A DNA stretch of 64,000 bases, from NCBI RefSeq assembly GCF_003957745.1, contig NZ_CP020373.1, positions 3,395,501-3,459,500 of the forward strand. The letters run 5' to 3'. Below are positions 9,305 to 17,454 of this stretch, in pieces. The DNA comes from Shewanella khirikhana. GTDB taxonomy: Bacteria > Pseudomonadota > Gammaproteobacteria > Enterobacterales > Shewanellaceae. How positions within the stretch are numbered: the stretch's first letter is position 1; the number at the start of each line of letters is the position of its first letter. The position numbers and the translations under genes were made by a program. The notes under the pieces were generated by a model. That model ran no database searches, was not told the origin of the DNA, and saw nothing but the letters and a program-made list of their open reading frames with translations.

Positions 9305-10152
9305 AACTCGTCATTGTTTCCGGCCGCTCCGGCTCAGGGAAATCCGTTGCCCTGCGGGTATTGGAAGACTTGGGCTATTACTGCGTCGATAACTTGCCGC
9401 TGACCCTGATGGGCCCCTTACTGGAGCAGCTCAAAGGCAGCAGCGACAAGGTCGCCATCAGTATCGACATTCGCAATATGCCTGAGCAGGAAAAAGCGCT
9501 GGAACAGGAGCTTGCCAAACTGCCACCCGGGGTTGAGCTCACCAGTTTCTTCCTCAACTCCAGCGATAAAGTGCTGCTGAAACGCTACAGCGAAACCCGT
9601 CGTCTGCATCCATTGTCACGCAGCAAAGTCTCACTCCAGGAAGCCATCAAACTCGAAGGCAAACTGCTTGAGCCTGTGTCGCAATTGGTGGACCACTACA
9701 TAGACACCTCCAATCTGAACGTCTATGAGCTGGCCGATGCTGTCAGGCAAATTCTGCTGGGGCGCACCGACAAAGAGCTGGTAATCATCTTTGAATCCTT
9801 TGGCTTCAAGCATGGCATGCCCACCGAGGCCGACTTTATGTTCGACGCCCGTTTCTTGCCAAATCCGCACTGGGAGCCAGCCCTTCGGCCGATGACCGGA
9901 CTGGATGAGCCGGTGAAGCAGTTTTTGGAGCGTCAGGTGCTGGTCAACAAGTACATCTGGCAAATCGAAAACCTGCTGGAAACCTGGCTGCCGCATCTGG
10001 AGCGCAACAACCGCAGTTACCTGACCATCGCCATAGGTTGTACCGGCGGTCAGCACCGCTCGGTGTACATTGCCGACCAGCTGGCCAAACGTTTTGCCAA
10101 CTCGCACCATAAGGTCGAGGCACGCCACAGGGAACTCAATGCCAAGGCTTGA
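9301..10152 (+). CDS. rapZ: RapZ, RNase adapter protein
   Basis: 283 residues. The N-terminal P-loop is GRSGSGKS (about 8-15), a Walker-B-like ISIDIRNMPEQ follows, and the conserved C-terminal domain includes FGFKHGMPTEADFMFDARFLPNPHW and CTGGQHRSVYIADQLA. In enterics RapZ binds glucosamine-6-phosphate and guides RNase E to the sRNA GlmZ. Whether that circuit exists here cannot be read from the window. Confidence 0.96.
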   Translation: MKLVIVSGRSGSGKSVALRVLEDLGYYCVDNLPLTLMGPLLEQLKGSSDKVAISIDIRNMPEQEKALEQELAKLPPGVELTSFFLNSSDKVLLKRYSETRRLHPLSRSKVSLQEAIKLEGKLLEPVSQLVDHYIDTSNLNVYELADAVRQILLGRTDKELVIIFESFGFKHGMPTEADFMFDARFLPNPHWEPALRPMTGLDEPVKQFLERQVLVNKYIWQIENLLETWLPHLERNNRSYLTIAIGCTGGQHRSVYIADQLAKRFANSHHKVEARHRELNAKA

Positions 10153-10414
10153 GCGCGATATCACCATAGTCAATAAGCTCGGATTACATGCCCGCGCCGC
10201 CACCAAGCTGGCGGTACTGGCGTCTGAGTTCAAGGCCAGCGTGACCCTGGTACAGGGCGAAAAACAGGCTTCTGCCGCCAGTGTACTGGGGCTGCTGATG
10301 CTGGAATCCGGCATGGGCAAAACCATCCATATCATTGCCGAAGGCGATGAGGCCGAGCAGGCCATGGACGCCATCTGCAACCTTATCAACGCCTGCTTCG
10401 ACGAAGAGTGCTAA
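10139..10414 (+). CDS. ptsO: NPr, phosphocarrier of the nitrogen PTS
   Basis: 91 residues from the ATG at 10139, which overlaps the rapZ 3' end by 14 bp and has AGGGA upstream; an earlier in-frame ATG lies within rapZ. HPr-like fold with the active-site histidine in GLHARAATKL (His17) and the loop QASAASVLGLLMLESGMGK. It passes phosphate from EI-Ntr to PtsN. It is the last gene of the rpoN cluster. Confidence 0.95.
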   Translation: MPRLERDITIVNKLGLHARAATKLAVLASEFKASVTLVQGEKQASAASVLGLLMLESGMGKTIHIIAEGDEAEQAMDAICNLINACFDEEC

Positions 10415-10561
10415 ACGCCCTCATACGACGGCAGACGATAGCGCAACTCCTCTCCCCAACTAAAACCATCGCAGCATATTGCACTGCACATTAGCGGTAA
10501 TCTTCGTCTATCCCCCTATATTTGCTACCATATTGCCAATTCATCTCTTTGGGGAAAGGCG

Positions 10562-11926
10562 ATGCCATTGGAACTTCTGGATAACGAACAGACCGAACTC
10601 AGACTGAGCCAGCTCAACGAAGCCCTCGGCAGCGGCATGTTTGTGCATGTGCGGCAAATGCTGCTCAATATGGCCGCCTCCGACATCGCCCTGGTGCTGG
10701 AATCCTCGCCGCCGCGCACCCGTCAGGTACTGTGGCAACTGATTGACCCAGAACTCGCCGGTGAAGTGCTTGAAGAGCTTGGCGAAGAGATGAAAGACAA
10801 GTTTATCCGCCAGATGAGTCCTGAGCGTCTGGCCCGGGCCGCCGCCGGTTTGGACACCGACGATCTGGCCTACATACTGCGATCGCTGCCGGACAGTCTC
10901 TATCGGCAAGTGTTGCAGTCCATGTCCAGCCAGGACCGGCTGCGTGCCGAGCAGGCGCTGTCTTACCCCGAAGAGAGCGCCGGCGGCATCATGAACACAG
11001 ATACTGTCACCATTCGCCCCGACGTGAATGTGGATGTGATACTGCGTTATCTGCGCCTGCGCGGCTCTCTGCCCGAGGCCACCGACATGCTGTACGTGGT
11101 CGACAAGCAGGACGTGCTGATGGGCGGGGTAACCCTGGCTTCGCTTCTCACCTGCGACCCGGCTACCCCTATCCGCGAGCTGATAGATGAGAGCATCGAT
11201 GGGATCCCGGTCAGCATGTCGGATACCGAGGCGGCTGCGCTGTTTGAGCGTCACGACTGGGTATCGGCCCCTGTGGTCGATTCCGATGGCAAGCTGCTGG
11301 GGCGGATCACCATCGATGACGTGGTCGATGTGATTCGAGAAGACGCCGAACACTCTATGATGGGTATGGCGGGGATGGATGATGACGAAGACACTTTCGG
11401 CCCTGTGCTCAAAAGCAGTGCCCGCCGCTCGCTATGGCTTACGGTGAATCTGTTCGCCGCCCTGCTGGCCGCCTCAGTAAGCAATATGTTTGAGTCAACG
11501 CTGGAGCAGTTTGCCACCATCGCGATTCTGATGACCATAGTGCCCAGCATGGGCGGTGTGGCGGGCAATCAAACCCTGGCGCTGGTGATCCGCGGCATAG
11601 CCCTTGGCCACATTGGCCAGAGCAACTCGCGCTGGCTGATTGGCAAGGAGCTTGCCATCGGCTTTTTAAATGGCCTGCTGTGGGCAGTGCTGGTGAGTCT
11701 GGCGGTGTGGCTGTGGAAGGATGATATCCGCCTAGGCGCCCTGATTGGTGGCGCCATGCTGATCAATATGACCATTGCGGGCCTGGCCGGTGCCAGTATT
11801 CCACTGCTGCTGAAAAAGCTTAAGATTGACCCGGCGCTCGCCGGTGGCATGGTGTTGACCACGGTAACGGATGTGATTGGCCTGTTTGCCTTTTTAGGCT
11901 TGGCAACGGCCTTTTTGATGCGCTGA
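10562..11926 (+). CDS. mgtE: MgtE family magnesium transporter
   Basis: 454 residues. The cytoplasmic N-domain (about 1-130) contains PEESAGGIMNT at its end, followed by a CBS pair (about 135-255) and five predicted membrane helices (about 285-454) with PSMGGVAGNQTLALVIRGIALG and the last-helix TTVTDVIGLFAFLGLA. MgtE is a Mg2+ channel gated by Mg2+ binding to the N and CBS domains. It stands alone behind an SD-like GGGGAAAGG; I saw no M-box-type leader in the 147 bp upstream. Confidence 0.95.
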   Translation: MPLELLDNEQTELRLSQLNEALGSGMFVHVRQMLLNMAASDIALVLESSPPRTRQVLWQLIDPELAGEVLEELGEEMKDKFIRQMSPERLARAAAGLDTDDLAYILRSLPDSLYRQVLQSMSSQDRLRAEQALSYPEESAGGIMNTDTVTIRPDVNVDVILRYLRLRGSLPEATDMLYVVDKQDVLMGGVTLASLLTCDPATPIRELIDESIDGIPVSMSDTEAAALFERHDWVSAPVVDSDGKLLGRITIDDVVDVIREDAEHSMMGMAGMDDDEDTFGPVLKSSARRSLWLTVNLFAALLAASVSNMFESTLEQFATIAILMTIVPSMGGVAGNQTLALVIRGIALGHIGQSNSRWLIGKELAIGFLNGLLWAVLVSLAVWLWKDDIRLGALIGGAMLINMTIAGLAGASIPLLLKKLKIDPALAGGMVLTTVTDVIGLFAFLGLATAFLMR

Positions 11927-11938
11927 AAGCACCTTGAT

Positions 11939-12325
11939 TCAGGGAGCGGGCAGCCACTCAATGTCCGGCTGGTTTTCGCCGGACAACACCGACACACACT
12001 CTTTTTTGGTAACCACCAAAAACTCCCGTGGCGACAAATGACTGCTGGCCATAAAGCCGCTGCGTTTGCTCTCCTGTGCCAGCCAGCCGCCCTCGGACAA
12101 CTGAAACAGCCAGCCATTGGATAGACTGAATTCGGCCCAGAACTCCAGCAAATCGCCTTCGTCCAACAGCCGTATACCCATCACCTTATCGAAGCTCACC
12201 ACACAGCGTTTGCCCTCGATAACCAGCGACAGTTTCAGCATTCCCATACCGTAATCCAAAGAGGAGAGGTGCACCTCTTCTCCCAGACGATCTACAGCCA
12301 AGGCGACACCACGGGGATGACTCAT
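11939..12325 (-). CDS. Uncharacterised 128-residue protein
   Basis: Not recognised. The protein is acidic, soluble and probably beta-rich, with alternating hydrophobic stretches (MLKLSLVIEGKRCVVSFDKV, GIRLLDEGDLLEFWAEF, NGWLFQL) and a conserved-looking SHLSPREFLVVTKKECVSVL segment near the C-terminus. No signal peptide or membrane span. It is convergent with mgtE (13 bp between stops) and 70 bp downstream of the ModA-like gene on the same strand, so it could be co-transcribed with it. Function unknown. Confidence 0.7.
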   Translation of the reverse strand: MSHPRGVALAVDRLGEEVHLSSLDYGMGMLKLSLVIEGKRCVVSFDKVMGIRLLDEGDLLEFWAEFSLSNGWLFQLSEGGWLAQESKRSGFMASSHLSPREFLVVTKKECVSVLSGENQPDIEWLPAP

Positions 12326-12395
12326 GCTTGCCAGACTCCTGACGAAAAGATACTTCTCATTAAAAAGACTTATCTCTCATCTTGCAAGCCCGCCG

Positions 12396-13229
12396 TCACA
12401 GCGCTCTTGGCGGCGCAAAGCCATAACTGGCCAGAATCGCCTGTCCCTTGGGGCTTACAATAAAGTCGGCCAGGCCCTGGGCCTTGCTATCGATAACCAA
12501 CAGGCCGTAGTCGGCGCCAACCGCCAGCGCCTCCGGCAGTGCCAGTACCTGTAATTCTTCAAATTCCTTCTGGGCCAGGCGTCCATTGGTGCAATAGGTC
12601 AAAAACACGTCCGCCTGTTTCTCACGCATCACATGGGCGTAGTTGTTAACACCCTTTGGCGGTTTGGGGCTGTCCGGGCCGCCGGTCAACTGACGAGCCT
12701 TGGCTTTGAGCTTCTCGGCCGCGCCTGCCACTTGTGCCTCGGCCAAATCGAAGGCGGCAAAAGCATAGTCTCCGGATGGATCGGCCTTGGGCGTAGAGGT
12801 GCCCACCACCACATCGGCAGACAGCAGGGTGTCGAGCAGGGTTTCTGTGCTTACCTTAAGCCCGGGCTGTGCCAGGGCGCAGAGCTGATTGCGGGCAAAG
12901 GGGGTCACTTCCAGTCCAAAACCTGCCGCCTTGAGGGTTTGCGGGTGCTTCATATTGGCCGAGGCAAACAAGGCCACCGACTCGCCCTGCTCAATCTGCT
13001 GGCGCAGCAGCCCCGATGGACCGTACTTGGCGGCAACCTCTGCGCCGCCCTGCTGCCTGAAGGCGGCTACCACCTCGTTCATCGCTGTCTTCAGGCTACC
13101 GGCAGCTCTGAGTTGCAACTGAGACTCATCGGGCATTTGAGCTGCAATTGCCTGTGGCAGGGCTTCGGCCTGTACCTGAGCGACCAGTAACAGCGCCAGT
13201 GCAATCAGTGATTTTTTCATTGAATTCAT
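12396..13229 (-). CDS. ModA-like periplasmic substrate-binding protein
   Basis: 277 residues with signal peptide KKSLIALALLLVAQVQA. The mature part follows the type-II anion-binding fold of molybdate-binding proteins: RAAGSLKTAMNEVVAAFRQQGG, YGPSGLLRQQIEQGESVALFASAN, FARNQLCALAQPG, and the hinge region VVGTSTPKADPSGDYAFAAFDLA. Two in-frame starts (13229 and 13220) are possible. No modB or modC permease or ATPase gene is adjacent, so it is an orphan binding protein here. Molybdate, tungstate or another oxyanion are all possible ligands. Confidence 0.82.
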   Translation of the reverse strand: MNSMKKSLIALALLLVAQVQAEALPQAIAAQMPDESQLQLRAAGSLKTAMNEVVAAFRQQGGAEVAAKYGPSGLLRQQIEQGESVALFASANMKHPQTLKAAGFGLEVTPFARNQLCALAQPGLKVSTETLLDTLLSADVVVGTSTPKADPSGDYAFAAFDLAEAQVAGAAEKLKAKARQLTGGPDSPKPPKGVNNYAHVMREKQADVFLTYCTNGRLAQKEFEELQVLALPEALAVGADYGLLVIDSKAQGLADFIVSPKGQAILASYGFAPPRAL

Positions 13230-13342
13230 CCATGTAACTTATTTTAAGGCCACAGAAAAACCCAAAGCGGAAACCAACTCAAGTGTGGGGATCACAGATA
13301 CGCATTTATAGGTCAAAGGCATGAAGCGCCAAGGTCCAGGCA

Positions 13343-13372
13343 CAAAAAAAGGAGGCCTTGGCCTCCTTTTTT
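13343..13372 (-). terminator. Rho-independent terminator of the OmpA-family lipoprotein gene
   Basis: A-run, GGAGGCC/GGCCTCC stem with minimal loop, then T-run; the A/T flanks can extend the stem. It lies 22 bp beyond the stop of the minus-strand lipoprotein gene. Its symmetry would also work on the plus strand. Confidence 0.9.
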
Positions 13373-13393
13373 ATTCATGAGCGGCGGGCGTTA

Positions 13394-14062
13394 TCAGCCC
13401 AGCGGAGTCAGTACAATCTCAACACGGCGGTTCTGCGCGCGGCCTTCGGCAGTGGCGTTGGATGCGATTGGGCTTGCTTCGCCCATGCCCTGGGTCGATA
13501 CGCGATTGGCTTTCAGGCCTTTGGCCAGCAGGTAGTTACCCACTTCGGAGGCTCGCACCTGAGACAGACGCAGGTTGTAGCTCTCGGCGCCGCTGGAATC
13601 GGTGTAACCCAACACATTCAGACGGGTTTTATCGTATTCCTTGGCCACCAGCGCCACTGAATCCAGCACCTGCATAGCACGTGGGCTCAGGTCGGTCTTG
13701 TCCACCGCGAAGGTCACTTCGTTGGGCATGTTCAGGATGATGGTGTCACCGCTGCGGGTTACGCTAACGCCGGTTGATTGCAGCTGCTGACGCAGCTTGG
13801 CTTCCTGCACATCCATGTAGTAGCCGATACCGCCACCCACGGCAGCGCCTGAGGCGGCACCAATCAGGGCGCCCTTACCGCGATCGCTCTTGCTGGACGA
13901 GGCGACACCCACGGCCGCACCGGCGACAGCACCGATAATGGCACCTGTAGTGGCGTTGGCAGTTTGCTGTTCGTTGGTGTAAGGGTTCACGGTGGCACAA
14001 CCGCTGGTCAGGGTCGCCATCGCGATTACGGCACTCAGGCCAATCACATTGAACTTGTTCAT
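13394..14062 (-). CDS. OmpA-family outer-membrane lipoprotein (YiaD-like)
   Basis: 222 residues. Lipobox TSGC (Cys22) follows a short hydrophobic signal. A glycine-zipper region (about 40-82, GAIIGAVAGAAVGVA and GALIGAASGAAVGGGIGYYMD) leads to a C-terminal OmpA peptidoglycan-binding domain (about 110-220) with NVLGYTDSSGAESYNLRLSQVRASEVGNYL and RAQNRRVEI. The layout matches YiaD/Pal-like lipoproteins that tie the outer membrane to peptidoglycan. It is a single-gene unit with its own terminator. Confidence 0.93.
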   Translation of the reverse strand: MNKFNVIGLSAVIAMATLTSGCATVNPYTNEQQTANATTGAIIGAVAGAAVGVASSSKSDRGKGALIGAASGAAVGGGIGYYMDVQEAKLRQQLQSTGVSVTRSGDTIILNMPNEVTFAVDKTDLSPRAMQVLDSVALVAKEYDKTRLNVLGYTDSSGAESYNLRLSQVRASEVGNYLLAKGLKANRVSTQGMGEASPIASNATAEGRAQNRRVEIVLTPLG

Positions 14063-14293
14063 CTATCTACCTCATCGTTATGTTGCGGCCAGTATATAGA
14101 TGCCAAGATGACAAACAACTGAACGACTGCCGTTTGCTCAAGGGATGTGCGTACAGGCTTATCAACCGCCTAAAGTTTGCGCGCCCCCAATTGGTGCACC
14201 TTGCCCAGCAGCGGAGCAAAATAGCCCATAACCGCCAACCAGAAACGAAATAAATGCCTGTATTTAAACAACATTACAAGTTGACACCTTATT

Positions 14294-14317
14294 TGCATAC
14301 TCACAACTGGGTATGCA
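14294..14317. promoter_or_regulatory. Inverted repeat TGCATAC-N10-GTATGCA upstream of a small operon
   Basis: Perfect 7 bp arms at 14294-14300 and 14311-14317, placed just before the AAGGAG ribosome-binding site (14321-14325) of the 39-codon ORF. A TTGACA hexamer sits at 14281. The arms could be an operator for a dimeric regulator (17 bp centre to centre) or a hairpin in the leader close to the ribosome site. No well-spaced -10 element is clear. Confidence 0.45.
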
Positions 14318-14332
14318 GATAAGGAGCTCAAC

Positions 14333-14452
14333 ATGAAGTATTTGACCAAGCTCGTTAATCACCTCAAAGGTGAGTGGCACGACATCAGCGCTGTGGGCGT
14401 CAGCCAATGGGAACTGGGCCGGGAGACCCGCGACCGGAGGACAGGGCTATGA
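14333..14452 (+). CDS. Small 39-residue protein translationally coupled to an HTH protein
   Basis: ATG at 14333 follows a strong AAGGAG site with good spacing. The product begins MKYLTKLVNHLKGEWHDIS and ends RETRDRRTGL. Its TGA (14450-14452) overlaps the next ATG (14449) in an ATGA, the usual sign of coupled translation. It has a short amphipathic N-terminal helix and a basic tail, with no recognised family. The strong ribosome site and coupling favour a real gene or a leader peptide, but length alone cannot prove it. Confidence 0.6.
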   Translation: MKYLTKLVNHLKGEWHDISAVGVSQWELGRETRDRRTGL

Positions 14453-14703
14453 TGATGCAGGCCATGCCACAACAGGCACGTCAGGAAGCCATCAATGCCG
14501 TGCTGGAAGGGGGCAGGATGCCCTCGGAAGTCGCCAGGGAACTCGGCATCGCCGGTAAAACCCTGCTGCGCTGGATAAAAGAAGAGCGCCAGCCAATGGC
14601 AAAACGCGCCAGCCGTCTGGAGCAGGAGGCCCGCAGCATGGAAGTCCGGCTGGCCGAGCTCAGGCAGGAAATTTCCGCCATGAAGGGTCAGCCACTGCGC
14701 TGA
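14449..14703 (+). CDS. Small HTH plus coiled-coil protein resembling an IS3-family OrfA
   Basis: 84 residues. A helix-turn-helix (about 9-47: QEAINAVLEGGRMPSEVARELGIAGKTLLRWIKEE) closely follows the pattern of IS3/IS911 OrfA proteins. It is followed by a heptad-rich coiled coil (about 57-80, LEQEARSMEVRLAELRQEISAM), as in OrfA leucine zippers. No OrfB integrase with a DDE motif and no terminal inverted repeats are nearby, so it is not an intact insertion sequence. It may be a domesticated DNA-binding protein working with the overlapping 39-residue ORF; target unknown. Confidence 0.75.
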   Translation: MMMQAMPQQARQEAINAVLEGGRMPSEVARELGIAGKTLLRWIKEERQPMAKRASRLEQEARSMEVRLAELRQEISAMKGQPLR

Positions 14704-14763
14704 GATTTTGGCCCCCGCAACCTCACTTGTGCACAGCTTTTCTCGCCAAGCGGCAATGCTGTT

Positions 14764-14774
14764 CTAGACTAAAA
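14764..14774 (+). promoter_or_regulatory. Sigma-S-like -10 element CTAGACTAAAA upstream of the FIST gene
   Basis: CTAGACTAAAA then GGAA, 29 bp before the chosen FIST start. It resembles the stationary-phase -10 consensus (CTAYACT followed by AA). The same 11 bases occur upstream of the GAF-GGDEF-EAL gene at 19236. No convincing -35 hexamer is visible at 17 bp. The assignment is an inference. Confidence 0.45.
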
Positions 14775-14802
14775 GGAAGTGCACAAGACGCGGGGGCAAT
14801 TG

Positions 14803-15948
14803 ATGAAATCCGTTCAGACTCATTGGGATGGTGAGGCATGGAGCCCATGTGACCTGACCGGCTTCAACCTGGACACCACCCTGGTGCTGATTTTTGGCGA
14901 CTTGCCGAATGCCATAGCGCCGGTGCAGGCGCTCAGGGAGCAATTGCCACAAGCGCAGTTTGCCGGTTGTACCACCGCAGGCGAAATCAGCAGCCATGGC
15001 GCCACCGATGATGTGCTGGTTGCAACCATCATCGCCTTTGAACATTCGCAGATAAAGCTGGCATCTACTCAGGTTGCCCGCCGGGAAGATTCGCGGGCGG
15101 CGGGCAGGCGTCTTGCCGATGCCCTCAGCGATGACGAGCTGCAATACATCATGATCATCAGCGATGGCATGACAGTCAATGGCAGTGAACTTGCCCGTGA
15201 ACTGGTAGCAGTGCACCCCGGCGTGCCTGTGACCGGCGGCCTTGCCGGTGACGGCGCCCGCTTCAACGAAACCTTCACCCTGGCCAACGATAAACTGGCC
15301 ACCCATCAGGTGGTGGCCATTGGCTTTTATGGCGATGCCTTGTCGGTGAGCTACGGCTCCCGTGGCGGCTGGATCCCCTTTGGCCCCATCCGCAAGATCA
15401 CCGACGCCGAAGCCAATGTGCTTAAAGAGCTGGATCACGAAAGCGCTCTGACCGTGTATCGCCGCTATCTGGGCGAACAGGCAGACGAACTGCCTGCAGC
15501 GGGGCTGCGCTATCCACTCGAAATCATGGAAGAAGGCAAAAACACCACAGTGGTTCGAACCTTGCTGTCCATCAACGAGCAGGACGGCAGTGTGGTGTTT
15601 GCCGGAGACATTCCCAAGGGCGCCAGCGCACGGCTGATGCGTGCCAATGCCGAATCACTGATTGATGGTGCCAACCAGGCGGCCACCGCCTGCCAACAGG
15701 GCTGCAAGCACGGCAGCGAAGTCGCCATTTTGGTCAGCTGCGTCGGCCGGCGCCTGCTGCTGCGTCAGCTCGCCGATGAAGAAATCGATGAAGTCACTGC
15801 CGTCCTTGGCGACGATGTTATGGTCTGCGGCTACTACTCATACGGCGAAATCGCCCCCTTTGAAATGGGTGACTGCGCGGAGCTGCACAATCAAACCATG
15901 ACGGTCACCAGCCTGTCGGAGCGAAAAGGCGATGCACCGACTGCTTAA
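14803..15948 (+). CDS. FIST-domain sensory protein
   Basis: 381 residues from ATG 14803; a GTG eight codons earlier is also open but crowds its own ribosome site. Soluble two-part protein: FIST_N (about 25-210: ALREQLPQAQFAGCTTAGEISSHG, IISDGMTVNGSELAREL, VTGGLAGDGARFNETF) and FIST_C (about 215-370: LLLRQLADEEIDEV, CGYYSYGEIAPF). FIST proteins are small-molecule sensors; some (NosP) bind haem and nitric oxide. The 3' end overlaps a diguanylate cyclase gene by 17 bp, so it probably supplies that enzyme's signal. The ligand is not evident from sequence. Confidence 0.9.
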   Translation: MKSVQTHWDGEAWSPCDLTGFNLDTTLVLIFGDLPNAIAPVQALREQLPQAQFAGCTTAGEISSHGATDDVLVATIIAFEHSQIKLASTQVARREDSRAAGRRLADALSDDELQYIMIISDGMTVNGSELARELVAVHPGVPVTGGLAGDGARFNETFTLANDKLATHQVVAIGFYGDALSVSYGSRGGWIPFGPIRKITDAEANVLKELDHESALTVYRRYLGEQADELPAAGLRYPLEIMEEGKNTTVVRTLLSINEQDGSVVFAGDIPKGASARLMRANAESLIDGANQAATACQQGCKHGSEVAILVSCVGRRLLLRQLADEEIDEVTAVLGDDVMVCGYYSYGEIAPFEMGDCAELHNQTMTVTSLSERKGDAPTA

Positions 15949-17356
15949 ACGCCAGCTCAGACGCTATTTCCCCGATGGCTTACCCGAGTCAGAGGCGCTG
16001 ACGGCTTTTGTCAAATCGGTCAATGACTCCTACAAGAACTTCAGTCGCGATGAAGCGATTCTCGGGCACTCGCTGGATATCAGTTCCCAGGAGCTGAACG
16101 AGCGCAACGATACCCTCAACAGCCTGCTCGATGCGCTGCCGGACACCTGTATCTGGGTCGATGAATTTGAGGTGATCCGCGATATCCGCCTGGGGCAGCA
16201 GCTCGATGGCCTCTTCAGCGCCACCGACAAGTTCAAATCCCTCGACGACATCGCCCTTTTGAAAGGCCAGCACAGATTCAGAAGCCATTTGCTGAGTTGC
16301 CGCAAGAATAACCGGCCAGAGCTACACGAGTGCCAGTTGACCCTCGGCGATGAGCAAATCTTTATCGAGACCCGTTTTTCCCCGCTGAAGAACAAGCAGG
16401 TGTTGGTGGTGTTTCGCGATATCACAGTGCGCAAAGTGGTTGAACGCCTGAAGAACTCGGCGCTGGAGGAATCCCAGCGTTCAGGCAAACAATTGCAGGA
16501 GCTGATAAACGGCGCACCGATTGGCATCATGCTGATAGACAACACCTTTAACGTCATCATGGTCAACAGCTACGCCTCGGCCCACCTGGGCATGGCCAGC
16601 AGCGAGCTGCTGGGGCAGCGCTGCGACACCTTTATTGAACCCACCTTTCGCGAGCAATATCTCAGCGCCATAGGTCAGTGCTTCAGCTGCGATGACAGCG
16701 CCTGCGACAGCCGCTTCGATGTGAGTATGTGCTCACCCCGGCATTCGCCCTTTGAGGCAGAGCTGGCCTTCAGCACCTTCAACCACGGCGGCCGCCTGGT
16801 GCTCACCCAGGCCTTTACCGACATTTCGGCCCGCAAGCAGATGGAGAAAGAACTCCGACGGCTGGCCCAAACCGACCCCCTGACCGGGGTCGCCAACCGA
16901 CGCTTTTTTATCACAAGGGGACAAGCCGCCTTCGATGGTTGCCGGCAAAGCGGTCAGCCACTCAGTCTGCTCGCCATGGATTTGGACCACTTTAAGTCTA
17001 TTAATGATACCTACGGTCACGCCACCGGCGATGAAGTGCTCAAGTGCTTCTGTCGCACCCTGGAGGCAGTCGTGGGTCAGGATGCCTTGATTGGCCGCTT
17101 TGGCGGTGAAGAGTTCACCTTGCTGCTGCCGGGTACCGATAAGGCCGGGGCCGAGGCGATTGCATCGAATATTCTTTCCGGGGTAGCGCAGCAGCAACTG
17201 GAAACGGCCCAGGGTAACCTTGGCTTCACCACCAGCATAGGTGTGGCGAGTCTTGATGAGGCCGACAGCCACCTCGAGGCGCTGCTCAATCTGGCGGATG
17301 CCCGCCTCTACCGCGCCAAGCACGGCGGCCGCAATCGTTACTGCAGCGGAGATTGA
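15932..17356 (+). CDS. PAS-GGDEF diguanylate cyclase
   Basis: 474 residues, no membrane spans. An N-terminal helical segment is followed by two PAS-like domains (about 60-170 and 180-305) and a GGDEF domain (about 310-472) starting RLAQTDPLTGVANRRFF and holding MDLDHFKSINDTYGHATGDEVL. The active-site loop GRFGGEEF is intact, so c-di-GMP synthesis is expected. The product-inhibition RxxD motif is absent at the usual position (residues read GQDA). ATG overlaps the FIST gene end, suggesting a sensor-effector pair. Confidence 0.93.
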   Translation: MHRLLKRQLRRYFPDGLPESEALTAFVKSVNDSYKNFSRDEAILGHSLDISSQELNERNDTLNSLLDALPDTCIWVDEFEVIRDIRLGQQLDGLFSATDKFKSLDDIALLKGQHRFRSHLLSCRKNNRPELHECQLTLGDEQIFIETRFSPLKNKQVLVVFRDITVRKVVERLKNSALEESQRSGKQLQELINGAPIGIMLIDNTFNVIMVNSYASAHLGMASSELLGQRCDTFIEPTFREQYLSAIGQCFSCDDSACDSRFDVSMCSPRHSPFEAELAFSTFNHGGRLVLTQAFTDISARKQMEKELRRLAQTDPLTGVANRRFFITRGQAAFDGCRQSGQPLSLLAMDLDHFKSINDTYGHATGDEVLKCFCRTLEAVVGQDALIGRFGGEEFTLLLPGTDKAGAEAIASNILSGVAQQQLETAQGNLGFTTSIGVASLDEADSHLEALLNLADARLYRAKHGGRNRYCSGD

Positions 17357-17454
17357 CTCAAAAAGCAGCAAGCGTCGGCAAAGCCCTACTCGGGCGAACT
17401 ATTTTTCATTAACATGGCTCTATAAATACACATAAAACAGCCTTGGCCTCTCCC

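Noticed and set aside
10415..10561. M-box-type magnesium riboswitch before mgtE
   Set aside because: No matching conserved core or sufficient leader structure in the 147 bp gap.
14449..14703. Intact IS3-family insertion sequence
   Set aside because: No OrfB, DDE motif, frameshift window, terminal inverted repeats or target duplication seen.
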